Shown in pieces: positions 41,630 to 52,179 of a stretch of 64,000 bases of DNA. Source of the DNA: Agrilutibacter niabensis (GTDB taxonomy: Bacteria; Pseudomonadota; Gammaproteobacteria; Xanthomonadales; Xanthomonadaceae); the NCBI RefSeq assembly GCF_042657165.1, contig NZ_JBHSNJ010000012.1, positions 806,001 to 870,000 of the forward strand. The letters run 5' to 3'. Below the pieces are notes generated by a model. It was not told the origin of the DNA, ran no database searches, and saw only the letters and a program-made list of their open reading frames with translations. The translations under genes were made by a program, and so were the position numbers. Positions within the stretch are counted from its first letter, which is position 1. Every line of letters begins with the position of its first letter.

Positions 41630-42370
41630 TTACCAGCCCATGTACTGGCCGCCGTTCGCCGAGAGGTTGGCGCCGGTGATCCAGCCGGCTTCGTCGGGGA
41701 CGAAGAACGCGACGGCGTAGGCGATTTCCTCGGGCGAGCCCAGGCGGCCCGTCGGGATCTGCGCGATGATCTTGTTGCGCACTTCTTCGGGCACGGCCAT
41801 GACCATGTCGGTGGCGATGTAGCCCGGGCATACCGTATTCACCGTGATGCCGAACCTGGCGTTTTCCTGCGCCAGCGAGATGGTGAAGCCATGCATGCCG
41901 GCCTTTGCGGCCGCGTAGTTGGCCTGGCCGTACTGGCCCTTCTGGCCGTTGATCGAGCTGATCTGCACGATGCGGCCCCACTTGCGATCGCGCATGCCTT
42001 CGATGACCTGGCGCGTCACGTTGAAGCAGGAGTTGAGGTTGGTGCAGATGACGTCGTTCCACTGCTGCGGGGTCATGCGGTGGAAGGTCGTGTCGCGGGT
42101 GATGCCGGCGTTGTTCACCAGGATCTCGACCGGGCCGAGCTGGCGTTCGATCTCGCGCACCATCGCCTCGGCTTCCTCCGCAGAGGAAACGTCGCCCGGC
42201 GCAAGCGCGACTTCAAAGCCCTCGGCGCGCATCTGCGCCTGCCATGCCTTCGCCTTTTCCTCGTTGCGGTAGTTGGTGGCGACCTTGTGGCCCATCCCGG
42301 CCAGGCGCTTGACGATCGAGGTGCCGATGCCGCCGGTACCGCCCGTAACGAGTGCGATGCGAGATTGCAT
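41630..42370 (-). CDS. phaB: Acetoacetyl-CoA reductase PhaB
   Basis: A 246-residue classical SDR. The NADPH-binding motif GGTGGIG is at 10-16, NNAG near 88, and the catalytic set Ser/Tyr/Lys is in ISSINGQKGQYGQANYAAAKAG. The QKGQYGQANYAAAKAGM sequence is typical of PhaB rather than FabG. It reduces acetoacetyl-CoA to (R)-3-hydroxybutyryl-CoA for polyhydroxybutyrate. ATG at 42370 is used; an open frame extends upstream but reads antisense to gluQ. The neighbouring phaR supports the call; phaC and phaA are not in the window. Confidence 0.93.
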   Translation of the reverse strand: MQSRIALVTGGTGGIGTSIVKRLAGMGHKVATNYRNEEKAKAWQAQMRAEGFEVALAPGDVSSAEEAEAMVREIERQLGPVEILVNNAGITRDTTFHRMTPQQWNDVICTNLNSCFNVTRQVIEGMRDRKWGRIVQISSINGQKGQYGQANYAAAKAGMHGFTISLAQENARFGITVNTVCPGYIATDMVMAVPEEVRNKIIAQIPTGRLGSPEEIAYAVAFFVPDEAGWITGANLSANGGQYMGW

Positions 42371-42411
42371 GTGTCTCTCCATGAATGCTGCGAAGGAAGC
42401 CCGAGGGCATT

Positions 42412-43329
42412 CTAGGGAGCAAATATGAATGCATTGTTGTGCGCTGCGGCGAGCTCCACGCGGCCCGTACCCGGAATGCGGCTGGGATCGAACCCGGACC
42501 GGGCCTGCGCCAGCAGTGTGGGCACGTCGGCGACCCCGGCGACCACCGATGGAGCCTGGCCGAGCGCCAGCCATGCTGCCTGCAAGGCCGGCAGGGGCGC
42601 CCGCGGATCGACGGGCAGCGCGGCGTCGGACTTCGACAACTTTCGACCGGCGGCGTCGACGACCAGCGGCAGGTGCGCATAACGCGGCGTCGGCAGCCCC
42701 AGTACGCGCTGCAGGTAAATCTGACGCGGGGTGGAATCGAGCAGGTCGGCGCCGCGCACGACGTCGGTGATTCCCTGCGCGCCGTCGTCGACGACCACCG
42801 CGAGCTGATACGCCCAGTAACCCTCCGCACGGCGCAGCACGAAGTCGCCTACTTCGCGCGAGACGTCCTGCGCCTGGGTTCCCCGCACGCCATCGTCGAA
42901 CGTGATCGTCGTGCCATCCGGCACGCGCAGGCGGACCGCGGGATCGGGGCGCCGGGACTTGGCGACGCAATGCCGGTGCACGCCGGCACTGGCCGCCAGG
43001 TCGCTGCGGCTGCAATGGCACTCGAAAGCGTGCCCCTCCCGCAGCAGGCGTTGCAGGGCCGCTTCGTAGAGGTCGCTGCGCAGGCTCTGGTGGACGATGG
43101 CTTCGTCCGAATGCAGGCCGAATGCCATCAATGCCTGCAGTTGCCGTTGCGAAGCTCCGGCGACTTCACGCGGTGGATCGACGTCCTCGACGCGAACCAG
43201 CCAGGTGCCATCCGCATGGCGCGCGAGCAGCCAGCTGCCGAACGCGGCCAGCAACGAGCCAAAATGCAGGTCGCCGGTGGGCGAGGGCGCGAAGCGGCCG
43301 CGATAGGGGGCGGGAATGGGGAGGGGCAT
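42412..43329 (-). CDS. gluQ: Glutamyl-Q tRNA(Asp) synthetase
   Basis: A 305-residue enzyme that attaches glutamate to queuosine at position 34 of tRNA(Asp). It is a truncated GluRS: the HIGH-type motif is in FAPSPTGDLHFGSLLAA, a zinc site in AFECHCSRSDL ... HRHC, VRGADLLDSTPRQ is conserved, and the KMSKS-like motif is RKLSKS. The anticodon-binding domain of GluRS is absent, as expected. The ATG at 43329 matches MPLPIPAPYRGRFAPSPTG; a longer frame adds 24 non-conserved residues. It is divergent from htpX. Confidence 0.93.
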   Translation of the reverse strand: MPLPIPAPYRGRFAPSPTGDLHFGSLLAAFGSWLLARHADGTWLVRVEDVDPPREVAGASQRQLQALMAFGLHSDEAIVHQSLRSDLYEAALQRLLREGHAFECHCSRSDLAASAGVHRHCVAKSRRPDPAVRLRVPDGTTITFDDGVRGTQAQDVSREVGDFVLRRAEGYWAYQLAVVVDDGAQGITDVVRGADLLDSTPRQIYLQRVLGLPTPRYAHLPLVVDAAGRKLSKSDAALPVDPRAPLPALQAAWLALGQAPSVVAGVADVPTLLAQARSGFDPSRIPGTGRVELAAAHNNAFIFAP

Positions 43330-43455
43330 GTTCGGAGGGATGCGGTTCGAGGCGACAGGTCGCGCAAAGCGCGCAGCTTGAATTTCCGCGGAGCCTGCCA
43401 CATCTTGGCGCTGAAACCGTCAATCCGCGCCGGTCGCGCGAGAGGTCCCCATCCC

Positions 43456-44334
43456 ATGTTCAAGCGAGTAGCCCTGTTCCTAGCCACCAACCTTGCCGTG
43501 CTGGTGCTGCTCGGCATCGTCATGTCGGTGCTGCAGAACTTCTTCGGCGTCCGCCTGGGCAACCAGGCCGGGCTGCTGGTGATGGCGGCTGTGTTCGGCT
43601 TTGGCGGCTCCATGATCTCGCTGCTGATGTCGAAGTGGATCGCCAAGCGCAGCACCGGCGCGCACGTGATCGAACAGCCACGCAATGAGGCCGAACAGTG
43701 GCTGGTCGCCACCGTCCACCGCCAGGCCGAGCTGGCCGGCATCGGCAAGCCGGAAGTGGCGATCTACGACGCCCCGGAAATCAACGCCTTCGCCACCGGC
43801 GCCAACCGCAACAACGCGCTGGTGGCGGTGTCCACCGGCCTGCTGCGGGCGATGAACCGCGACGAGGCCGAAGCCGTGCTCGGCCATGAAGTCAGCCACG
43901 TCGCCAATGGCGACATGGTGACCATGGCGCTGATCCAGGGCGTGCTCAACACCTTCGTGATCGTCCTGTCGCGCGTGGTCGGCCGCGTGATCGACGGCTT
44001 CCTCAGCGGCAACCGCGAAGGAGGTGGCGGCATCGGCTACTTCATCACCGTGTTCGTGCTGGACATCGTGTTCGGCCTGTTCGCCAGCATGATCGCGATG
44101 GCGTTCTCGCGTCACCGCGAATTCCGCGCCGATGCCGGCGGCGCGAAGCTGGCCGGCCGCGACAAGATGGTCGCCGCGCTGCAACGCCTGTCGCAGACCT
44201 ATGGCCACAGCTCGCTGCCGAGCCAGATCCAGGCCTTCGGCATCAGCGGCGCAGTGGGGCATGGCCTGCGTCGCCTGATGATGAGCCACCCACCGCTCGA
44301 GGAGCGCATCGACGCGCTGCGACGGGCGGCATAA
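43456..44334 (+). CDS. htpX: Membrane zinc protease HtpX
   Basis: A 292-residue M48B peptidase. Two N-terminal membrane helices (4-27 and about 37-58), the HEVSH zinc motif at 144-148 and third ligand in SRHREFRADAGG, and two more helices near 155-200 (TMALIQGVLNTFVIVLS, YFITVFVLDIVFGLF). It degrades damaged membrane proteins in the inner membrane with FtsH and is often controlled by the envelope stress response. It is followed by a terminator. Confidence 0.95.
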   Translation: MFKRVALFLATNLAVLVLLGIVMSVLQNFFGVRLGNQAGLLVMAAVFGFGGSMISLLMSKWIAKRSTGAHVIEQPRNEAEQWLVATVHRQAELAGIGKPEVAIYDAPEINAFATGANRNNALVAVSTGLLRAMNRDEAEAVLGHEVSHVANGDMVTMALIQGVLNTFVIVLSRVVGRVIDGFLSGNREGGGGIGYFITVFVLDIVFGLFASMIAMAFSRHREFRADAGGAKLAGRDKMVAALQRLSQTYGHSSLPSQIQAFGISGAVGHGLRRLMMSHPPLEERIDALRRAA

Positions 44335-44347
44335 CCTTCCCGGCCAA

Positions 44348-44377
44348 TAAAAAGCCCGCCAACCGGCGGGCTTTTTT
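44348..44377 (+). terminator. Rho-independent terminator after htpX
   Basis: AAAGCCCGCC (44351-44360) pairs with GGCGGGCTTT (44367-44373 and on) across AACC, followed by TTTTTT. It lies 14 bp after the htpX stop and, having an A-run on the left, may also serve fimX arriving from the other strand. Confidence 0.9.
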
Positions 44378-44398
44378 GTTTCCTCGACGAGCGGAGCC

Positions 44399-46483
44399 TC
44401 AGCCGAACTCGTAATCCATGTCCGGACCCGCCTGGGCAAGGAAGTGGCCTTGCGCGTAATCGATGCCGGCGCCGAACAGCGTGCTCATGCTGCCGGCGTC
44501 CTGGACGTGCTCGGCAATGGTCTGCTTGCCCAGTTCCTGCGCCTTGGCGGCGAATTCGCGCACGCGCTGCTGGTGCTCCGGACTGGTGCCCAGCTCCCGC
44601 ATGAAGGAGCGGTCGATCTTGATGAAGCTGGCGTCGAAGTGGGTGAGCAGCTGGAACGGATTGAGCCCGGTGCCGAACTGCTCAAGTCCCACGCGTACCC
44701 CGTACTGGGCCACGCCGGCCTGGAACTGCTGGGCGGTGCGCAGGTTGGTGAAGACCTTGGACTCGGGGATCTGCAGCACCAGCAGGCGTCCATCGACGCC
44801 GTGGATGTTCAGTTGCTCGCCGATGTGCGTGACCAGGGTGTCGTCCTGGAGCGAGGCCTGGGTGATCTTCACCATCAGGCGCGTGCGGCGGTTCATGCGC
44901 TGGCGATCGGCGATCAGCCGGATCGCCCGACCCACGACCCAGTGGTCGATTTCCCCGAGCAACCCGTGTTCTTCCGCGATCGGCAGGAACGTGAGCGGCT
45001 GCACCAGGCTGCCATCCTCGCCACGCAGGCGCAGCAGCGTTTCGTACATCTCATCCGGTGCGCCATGCAGCGGTACCAGCGGCTGGAAGTGGATGACGAA
45101 CTGGTCGGAGGCGATCGCTTCCCGGATGCGCGCGACCCATGCGGCGACGCGTTCGAGTTCGGCACGGTCGGTGGCGCTGGGGTCGTACAGTTCGGCGCGG
45201 TTGCCGCCGACGCCGATCGTGGATTGCAGGCCGTGGTTGGCCTTGGCGAGGATGGCGGGGACATTCGCGATCTTTTCGCCCACCTGCACGCCACCGATGC
45301 TCAGGGTGACATTGAGCGAGTGGTTGCGGGCTTCGAGCACGGCATCGGCGAAGGCGGAGCGCAGGGACTCGGCGAGCGCCGAGGTATGCGCGTGGTCGCT
45401 GTTGTGCGTGAGCACGGCGAACTGGTGTTCGCCGAAGCGCGCGACTACGTCGTTGTCGCCTACGGTCGAACGCAGGCGTTCGGCGACCGCCGCCGCCAGG
45501 TCGTCGGCAGCGTCAATGCCGATGTCCTGCAGCAGGCGGGCGTAATGGTCGGGTTCGAGGAGCAGCAGGCCGTGCGGCGTCGCCTTGGCGGCCGTTTCGG
45601 CCACCGCGTCCTCGAGGGCGCGCAGGAAGGTCTGGCGGTTGAACAGCCCCGTGACCTGGTCGAGTTGCCGCAGGCGTTCCAGCTCTTCCGCGGCCTTCGG
45701 ATCGAAGACCTCCTCCTGCTTGCGCAGCACCACCTGCAGGCAGTTCTCGCCTTCGTAGGTGGCCTGGGTGAATTCCATGACCGCCGGGAAATGGCTGCCG
45801 TCAAGCGCGACCGCTTCGGTTTCGTAGCGCGGCGGCGGGGCCTCTCCCTTGGACAACTGCTTGAGCAGCTTCTTGAACTCGTCGACCTTCTTCGAGGCGA
45901 CCAGGTCCAGCAGTGACATGCCTTCGATGTCCTCGAAGGATTCGAAGCCGAACATCTCCAGGTAGGCCACGTTCGCGCGGATGTGCATGCCTTCGTGGAT
46001 GTAGGCGATGGGGTCGCGCGAGGAATCGATCAGGGCGTCGCAGCGGCGCTCGATCTCGCGTATCTGCGCTTCGAGGCGGCGATAGGAGCGGCGGGCCTCG
46101 AGGTCGAACCATTCCGAGCGCAGCACGTGCAGGATGTGGTCCATGTGCTCGCGCAGGACCACCCGGCGGGCGCCCATGGCCATCATGTTCAGTAGCGCGG
46201 CCTCATCCAGGGCATTGACCAGCACCAGCACCGGGAGGTCCTTGCCGCTGGCGCCAACCCTCTCCATCACCTTGCTCAAAGGCACGGTACCGGCGTTCTG
46301 CGCGGCCAGCACCAGGTCCTGCGGCTGGGATTCGATCAGGGACTGGAACTCGTTCTCGTTCTCCGGGCGCGAAGGGCGCACCGCGACGCCCGCGTTGCGC
46401 AAGCCGCTGACAATGGCCTCGGCGGCTTCGACGCTGTCGTCGACGATCAGCAGCCGCAGAGCCGTGTCTTTGCCCAATTGCAT
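44399..46483 (-). CDS. fimX: FimX-like cyclic-di-GMP effector (REC-PAS-GGDEF-EAL)
   Basis: A 694-residue protein. An atypical receiver (LRLLIVDDSVEAAEAI) is followed by a PAS domain (about 155-260), a degenerate GGDEF domain and a degenerate EAL domain. GGDEF is replaced by RFGEHQFAVL and the EAL signature by YETLLRL, so neither cyclase nor phosphodiesterase activity is expected. This is the FimX pattern: a c-di-GMP receptor that works with PilZ and PilB to promote type IV pilus assembly and twitching. I start at ATG 46483 with GGAGG upstream; a longer upstream frame is unsupported. Cognate pil genes are not in the window. Confidence 0.88.
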   Translation of the reverse strand: MQLGKDTALRLLIVDDSVEAAEAIVSGLRNAGVAVRPSRPENENEFQSLIESQPQDLVLAAQNAGTVPLSKVMERVGASGKDLPVLVLVNALDEAALLNMMAMGARRVVLREHMDHILHVLRSEWFDLEARRSYRRLEAQIREIERRCDALIDSSRDPIAYIHEGMHIRANVAYLEMFGFESFEDIEGMSLLDLVASKKVDEFKKLLKQLSKGEAPPPRYETEAVALDGSHFPAVMEFTQATYEGENCLQVVLRKQEEVFDPKAAEELERLRQLDQVTGLFNRQTFLRALEDAVAETAAKATPHGLLLLEPDHYARLLQDIGIDAADDLAAAVAERLRSTVGDNDVVARFGEHQFAVLTHNSDHAHTSALAESLRSAFADAVLEARNHSLNVTLSIGGVQVGEKIANVPAILAKANHGLQSTIGVGGNRAELYDPSATDRAELERVAAWVARIREAIASDQFVIHFQPLVPLHGAPDEMYETLLRLRGEDGSLVQPLTFLPIAEEHGLLGEIDHWVVGRAIRLIADRQRMNRRTRLMVKITQASLQDDTLVTHIGEQLNIHGVDGRLLVLQIPESKVFTNLRTAQQFQAGVAQYGVRVGLEQFGTGLNPFQLLTHFDASFIKIDRSFMRELGTSPEHQQRVREFAAKAQELGKQTIAEHVQDAGSMSTLFGAGIDYAQGHFLAQAGPDMDYEFG

Positions 46484-46682
46484 TCCCCATTCCTCCGAGC
46501 GCGACGGTCCTCCAGCTTCCTGCCAGGTCTCACCGTGGTCCCGTTTTATGACATGAAGCTGCGGCTGGCGTCCATGTGCTGAAGCGCCCGGTGTGTCGTG
46601 GTCGGCAGTTCTGTGTTTGGACCGCATGCCTGCTCCCGTTGGGGTGGACAGGGGCCAAGGACTCCCTGCCCGGGTGGGCTAG

Positions 46683-47720
<1,038 letters not shown>

Positions 47721-47884
47721 GTCGGATCGCGATTTTCCGGCGCCGCCGATTTCGCGCAGCGCAGCCCGTCATTTTAGCCGCTCGCCGCCCCCGGCGGCGC
47801 GGCAGCGAGTCCGGCCTTGACAGCGATCAGGCCCGGGCCCGCCAACGATGACCCTCATCGATCACTTTATTCAGGAGTTACGCC

Positions 47885-48451
47885 ATGGCCAGCCTGGGCA
47901 TGAACGACGTCAAGACCGGACAGAAGATCCTGGTCAACAACGACCCGTGCATCATCACCGAGACCGAGTACGTCAAGCCGGGCAAGGGCCAGGCCTTCAC
48001 CCGCATCAAGTACCGCAGCATCAAGTCGGGCCGCGTGGTCGAAATGACCATGAAGGCGACCGACAGCGTCGAGCAGGCCGATGTGGTCGACACCGACATG
48101 CAGTTCCTCTACGCGGACGGCGAGTACTGGCACTTCATGAACCAGGAGTCCTTCGAGCAGGTCCAGGCCGACAAGGCCGGCATGGGCGGTGCCGAGAAGT
48201 GGCTCAAGGGCGAGGAAGAGTGCGTGGTCACCCTGTGGAACGGCACTCCCATCGCCGTACAGCCGCCGAATTTCGTCGAGCTGAAGATCACCGAGACCGA
48301 CCCGGGCGTCCGTGGCGACACCTCGGGCGGCGGCGGCAAGCCGGCGACGCTGGAGACCGGCGCCGTGGTCCGCGTGCCGCTGTTCGTCGGCCAGGACGAG
48401 GTGATCAAGGTCGACACCCGCTCCGGCGAGTACGTTTCGCGCGTGAAGTGA
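47885..48451 (+). CDS. efp: Translation elongation factor P
   Basis: A 188-residue EF-P with KOW-like N-terminal, OB and C-terminal OB domains. The lysylation site is K34 in YVKPGKGQAFTR, of the type modified by EpmA/EpmB (KPGKGQA). It prevents stalling at polyproline stretches. SD AGGAG ends seven bases before the ATG. The sequence AIAVQPPNF-type (here IAVQPPNFVEL) and DPGVRGDTSGGGGKPATLETG are conserved. epmB next door confirms the modification system. Confidence 0.97.
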   Translation: MASLGMNDVKTGQKILVNNDPCIITETEYVKPGKGQAFTRIKYRSIKSGRVVEMTMKATDSVEQADVVDTDMQFLYADGEYWHFMNQESFEQVQADKAGMGGAEKWLKGEEECVVTLWNGTPIAVQPPNFVELKITETDPGVRGDTSGGGGKPATLETGAVVRVPLFVGQDEVIKVDTRSGEYVSRVK

Positions 48452-48526
48452 CGTTCCGGGCCGCGCGGCGCGCGGCCACTCGGGACCTTGCGTTACGCCC
48501 AGGACGACAGGACACAGGAAGACCGA

Positions 48527-49864
48527 ATGACGACCCAGCCCGAAGCCTGCGACCTCCTCATCGAAGCCGGCTTCGTGGTTCCGGTAGAACCGCATGGCGT
48601 GGTCCTCGAGAACCACGCCGTTGCCATCCGCGACGGCGTCATCGTCGATCTGCTGTCCATCCATGAGGCGCGCGCCCGCTACCAGGCGAAGGAAACCGTC
48701 TCGCGTCCCGACGCCGCGTTGATCCCCGGCCTGGTCAACGCGCATACGCACAATCCGATGACGCTGCTGCGTGGCGTCGCCGACGACCTGCCGCTGATGG
48801 AATGGCTGCAGGGCCACATCTGGCCGATCGAAGGCGCGGTGATCGGCCCCGAGTTCGTCGCCGACGGCATCGCGCTGGCGATCGCCGAAATGCTCCGCGG
48901 CGGCACCACCTGCGCCAACGAGAACTACTTCTTCCCCGACGTCCAGGCCGCGGTCTACAAGCAGCACGGCTTCCGTGCGCGCGTTGGGCTGCCGGTGATC
49001 GATTTCCCCACCGCGTGGGCGAAGTCGTCCGACGAATACTTCGATCGCGCCACCGAAGTGCACGACCAGTGGCGCCATGATCCGCTGGTGGCGACCACGT
49101 TCGCGCCGCATGCGCCGTACACGGTCAGCGACGCGAACTTCGAACGCATCCGCATGCTGGCCGACCAGCTCGACGTGCCGGTGCACCTGCACACGCACGA
49201 GACCGCGCACGAAGTCGAGGAATCGCACGAGAAGCTGGGCCAGCGCCCGCTGGCGCGGCTCGACCGCCTCGGCCTGGTCAACGACCGCCTCATCGCAGTG
49301 CACATGACCCAGCTCACCGATGCCGAGATCGCCTTGTGCGCGCAGCGCGGCGTGAGCGTGGTGCATTGCCCGGAGTCCAACCTCAAGCTCGCTTCCGGCT
49401 TCTGCCCGGTGGGCAGGTTGCAGAAGGCAGGCGTCAACATCGCCATCGGCACCGATGGCTGCGCAAGCAACAACGACCTCGACATGTTCGGCGAAACCCG
49501 CACCGCGGCATTGCTGGCCAAGGCCGTGGCCGAAGACGCCTCGGCCTTCGACGCTGCGAGCGCCCTGCGCGCGGCGACGCTGGGCGGCGCGCGCGCACTG
49601 GGCTTCGAAACCAAAATCGGTTCGATCGTGCCGGGCAAACAGGCCGACCTCGCCTGCGTGGACCTGGGGCAGCTGGAAACCCAGCCGCTGCACCACGTCA
49701 TCTCGCAGCTGGTCTACGCAGCGGGCCGCCACCAGGTCAGCGACGTCTGGATCGCGGGCAAGCCAAAATTGCGCGAGCGGGAACTTGTCGACATCGACAC
49801 CGTCGCGCTGGTCGCCAATGCACGCCAGTGGCGCGATCGCATCGCGTCGATCCGGGTTTCGTAA
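48527..49864 (+). CDS. TRZ/ATZ-family amidohydrolase (MTA/SAH deaminase-like)
   Basis: A 445-residue metal-dependent hydrolase. The metal-binding HxH motif is in NAHTHNP (H73, H75), with further ligands in HLHTHET, ECHxT-type AVHMTQL and GTDG near the C-terminal half (IGTDGCASNNDLDMFGE). The LRGVADDLPLMEWL segment is typical of MtaD-type 5'-methylthioadenosine/S-adenosylhomocysteine deaminases. The ATG at 48527 is chosen; a TTG 13 codons earlier has no support. ubiG follows 26 bp later; both consume or recycle SAM by-products, so the pairing makes metabolic sense. Confidence 0.9.
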   Translation: MTTQPEACDLLIEAGFVVPVEPHGVVLENHAVAIRDGVIVDLLSIHEARARYQAKETVSRPDAALIPGLVNAHTHNPMTLLRGVADDLPLMEWLQGHIWPIEGAVIGPEFVADGIALAIAEMLRGGTTCANENYFFPDVQAAVYKQHGFRARVGLPVIDFPTAWAKSSDEYFDRATEVHDQWRHDPLVATTFAPHAPYTVSDANFERIRMLADQLDVPVHLHTHETAHEVEESHEKLGQRPLARLDRLGLVNDRLIAVHMTQLTDAEIALCAQRGVSVVHCPESNLKLASGFCPVGRLQKAGVNIAIGTDGCASNNDLDMFGETRTAALLAKAVAEDASAFDAASALRAATLGGARALGFETKIGSIVPGKQADLACVDLGQLETQPLHHVISQLVYAAGRHQVSDVWIAGKPKLRERELVDIDTVALVANARQWRDRIASIRVS

Positions 49865-49890
49865 TCCGCTTTCCTCACGCCAGGCACGAG

Positions 49891-50631
49891 ATGGCGACCG
49901 GTGATCTCCCAATGAGCGCAGCACCCAACGACAACTTCAGCCAGGCCGAACTCGACAAGTTCGGCGCGCTTGCGCAGCGCTGGTGGGATCCGGAAGGCCC
50001 GCAGAAGGCCCTGCACGCACTGAACCCGGCGCGCCTGGGTTATGTCGCCGGGCGCGTGAAACTGCAGGGTGCCGCCGTGCTCGACGTCGGCTGCGGTGCG
50101 GGGCTGCTCAGCGAGGCGCTTGCGCGCAATGGCGCGCAGGTGACCGCTCTGGACCTCGCGCCGGAGCTGATCAAGGTCGCCAAGCTGCATCGCCTGGAAA
50201 GCGGCATCGACGTGGACTACCGCCTGCAGTCCGCCGAATCGCTGGCGGAGGAATTGCCGGGCCAGTTCGAGGCCATCACCTGCATGGAAATGCTCGAGCA
50301 CGTCCCCGATCCGGGTGCCATCATCCGCGCCTGCGCGACGATGCTGAAGCCGGGCGGACGCCTGTTCCTGTCCACGATCAACCGCACGCCGGCTGCGTTT
50401 GCGCTGGCGATCGTGGGGGCCGAATACATCGCGCGCATCCTGCCGAAAGGGACGCATCAGTATCGCGATTTCATCAAGCCGTCCGAGCTCGCCGCATGGC
50501 TGCGCGCCGCGGACCTGGAACTGGAAGACGTGAGCGGCCTGATGTACGAACCGTGGCGCAATTCGGCGCGCGTGGTGTCGCGCACCGACGTCAACTACCT
50601 GGCCTGCGCTCGCAAGCCGGCCCGCGACTGA
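49891..50631 (+). CDS. ubiG: 3-demethylubiquinol / polyprenyl-dihydroxybenzoate O-methyltransferase UbiG
   Basis: A 246-residue SAM-dependent methyltransferase. The glycine-rich SAM motif VLDVGCGAGLLSE is near 64-76, CMEMLEHVPDP near 133 and MLKPGGRLFLSTINRT near 156; NFSQAELDKFGALAQRWWDP at the start is diagnostic of UbiG. It catalyses both O-methylations of ubiquinone biosynthesis. An ATG at 49912 would also leave the full domain. It is in a run with mtaD-like, gph and following genes on the plus strand. Confidence 0.94.
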   Translation: MATGDLPMSAAPNDNFSQAELDKFGALAQRWWDPEGPQKALHALNPARLGYVAGRVKLQGAAVLDVGCGAGLLSEALARNGAQVTALDLAPELIKVAKLHRLESGIDVDYRLQSAESLAEELPGQFEAITCMEMLEHVPDPGAIIRACATMLKPGGRLFLSTINRTPAAFALAIVGAEYIARILPKGTHQYRDFIKPSELAAWLRAADLELEDVSGLMYEPWRNSARVVSRTDVNYLACARKPARD

Positions 50632-50696
50632 TTCGAAACACCGAATGGCCGATGCCGCGCCCCGCGGCTGGCGATAACAACTCCCCCGGCGCGCGC

Positions 50697-51377
50697 ATGC
50701 AGCAGACCCGTTTCCCCCAAGCCGTCCTGTTCGACCTCGATGGCACGCTGGTCGACAGCGCGCCCGACTTCATCGCCGTGATCAACCGCATGCGGGCCGA
50801 CCGCGGCCGCGGCGCGATGGAGCTGGCGGACTTGCGCCCCGTGGTCTCGAAGGGGGCTCGCGCCATGCTCGGCGCCGGGTTTCCCGGGGTCCCGGCAAGC
50901 GAGCGCGACGCCTGGGTGCAGGAGTTCCTCGATCTGTACGAGCGCGAGCTCGGCCTGCACGGAAAGCCGTTCGAAGGCGTCGAGGCGATGCTGGCCGCGC
51001 TCGAGGCGCACGGCACCGCGTGGGGCATCGTCACCAACAAGCCTGAGTACCTGGCCAGGAAGCTGATGCCCCTGCTGTCCTGGGACTCGCGCTGCCAGGT
51101 ACTCATCGGTGGCGATACGCTGCCGGTACGCAAGCCCGATCCCTTGCCGTTGCTCCATGCCGCGCAGGCGATCGGCGTCGATGCGAGCGAGTGCGTCTAC
51201 GTGGGCGACGACGAGCGCGACATCATCGCGGCGCGTGCAGCGGGCATGCCGTCGGTGGTCGCGTTGTGGGGCTACCGGCTGCGCGAGGACGATCCGTTTG
51301 CCTGGCAGGGCGATGTGCTGATCCATGAGCCTGCGGAGCTGTGCGACGCGGCCGCGTGGCCTGGCGTCCGTGCATAG
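50697..51377 (+). CDS. gph: Phosphoglycolate phosphatase
   Basis: A 226-residue HAD phosphatase. Motif I is VLFDLDGTLVDSAPDF, motif II TNKP near the middle (GIVTNKPEYLARKL), motif III K in VRKPDPLPLL and motif IV VGDDERD. The helical cap and the KPDP element match Gph, which removes 2-phosphoglycolate produced in DNA repair. The start is taken at 50697; an upstream ATG at 50652 is in frame but non-conserved. It follows ubiG closely, the common order in Xanthomonadaceae. Confidence 0.9.
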   Translation: MQQTRFPQAVLFDLDGTLVDSAPDFIAVINRMRADRGRGAMELADLRPVVSKGARAMLGAGFPGVPASERDAWVQEFLDLYERELGLHGKPFEGVEAMLAALEAHGTAWGIVTNKPEYLARKLMPLLSWDSRCQVLIGGDTLPVRKPDPLPLLHAAQAIGVDASECVYVGDDERDIIAARAAGMPSVVALWGYRLREDDPFAWQGDVLIHEPAELCDAAAWPGVRA

Positions 51378-51386
51378 GCCCTCCGC

Positions 51387-52100
51387 ATGAGCGAGAGCGT
51401 GAGCAAGAACGAGGCCATCGGCAGCTTCATCGACAAGTGGCGCGCGCGCTGGCCGGAGTGGGCCATCGCCGAGGTCTTCGTCCCACGCGAACACCGCGAC
51501 CCCGCGGTGGCATGGATGGCGCTGCTGCAGGAACTCACCGACGCCGCCTGGGGCGGCAGCGACCCGCGCCCGGGCGAAGCAAAACTCGGCTGGTGGGCGG
51601 AAGAGTTGCACGGCTGGCCGCGCGGCATCCGTCGGCATCCGCTGGGGCAGGTGCTGCAGAAATTTCCAGTGGCATGGGGCCAGTTGGCGGGATCGTTGTC
51701 GTCGTTGCCCGGCAGTCGTGAGCGGCCCGTCGATGTCGAAGATGCCTTCGCCCAACTGCGGGGCTTCGCGGAGACGGTCGCGGTGGTCGAACAGGCATTG
51801 TTCGGCGGCAGTGCGCCGGATGCGGTCGGGGTCGTCACCTTGGGCCTGCTGCATCAGCGACTCGCCCACCATCCTGGCGATGCCGCGCCGCTGCAGGTGC
51901 TTGCGCAGGCCGGCGAGGGCACCGCCATCGCGGAATGGACAAGGCAGCTGGCTTCGCGCTTTTCCACGAGGAGTGGCGCCACCCAGCCGCGGCGCTTGCT
52001 GGCTGCCCTCGCACAGGCGCGGCTGCGGCGTGGCGAGGCCGTGCGCCCGGTGCCCGCGCTGCCCGCGTTATGGGCGACCTGGCGTGCCGCGAGGGGCTGA
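51387..52100 (+). CDS. Divergent phytoene/squalene synthase-like protein
   Basis: A 237-residue protein 9 bp after gph. EVFVPREHRDPAVAWMALLQELTDAAWGGSDPRPGEAKLGWWAEELHG and RHPLGQVLQK reproduce the spacing of the all-alpha isoprenoid synthase N-terminus (R... YAFC...D...LxWWxEEL...HP). The two aspartate-rich metal motifs of true phytoene synthases are not evident, so it is likely not catalytic as such, and could be a squalene/phytoene-synthase-related scaffold. Family placement is moderate. Confidence 0.6.
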   Translation: MSESVSKNEAIGSFIDKWRARWPEWAIAEVFVPREHRDPAVAWMALLQELTDAAWGGSDPRPGEAKLGWWAEELHGWPRGIRRHPLGQVLQKFPVAWGQLAGSLSSLPGSRERPVDVEDAFAQLRGFAETVAVVEQALFGGSAPDAVGVVTLGLLHQRLAHHPGDAAPLQVLAQAGEGTAIAEWTRQLASRFSTRSGATQPRRLLAALAQARLRRGEAVRPVPALPALWATWRAARG

Positions 52101-52179
52101 CGATGCGGGATCGGTTCGGGAGCGGGGGCGGTTTTCGTATTACGCGGCTCCACCTGTGCAGGCGTAAGCTGATCGCGCT

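Noticed and set aside
44444..45916. Plus-strand frame opposite fimX
   Set aside because: Composition-driven; fimX on the minus strand has clear PAS/GGDEF/EAL homology.
44399..46483. FimX considered as active diguanylate cyclase/phosphodiesterase
   Set aside because: Both signature motifs are degenerate (GEHQF, ETLLR), so only a receptor role is supported.
47867..49924. Minus-strand frame of 685 codons opposite efp and the amidohydrolase
   Set aside because: Antisense to two recognised proteins; no domain; biased Asp/Val/His composition.
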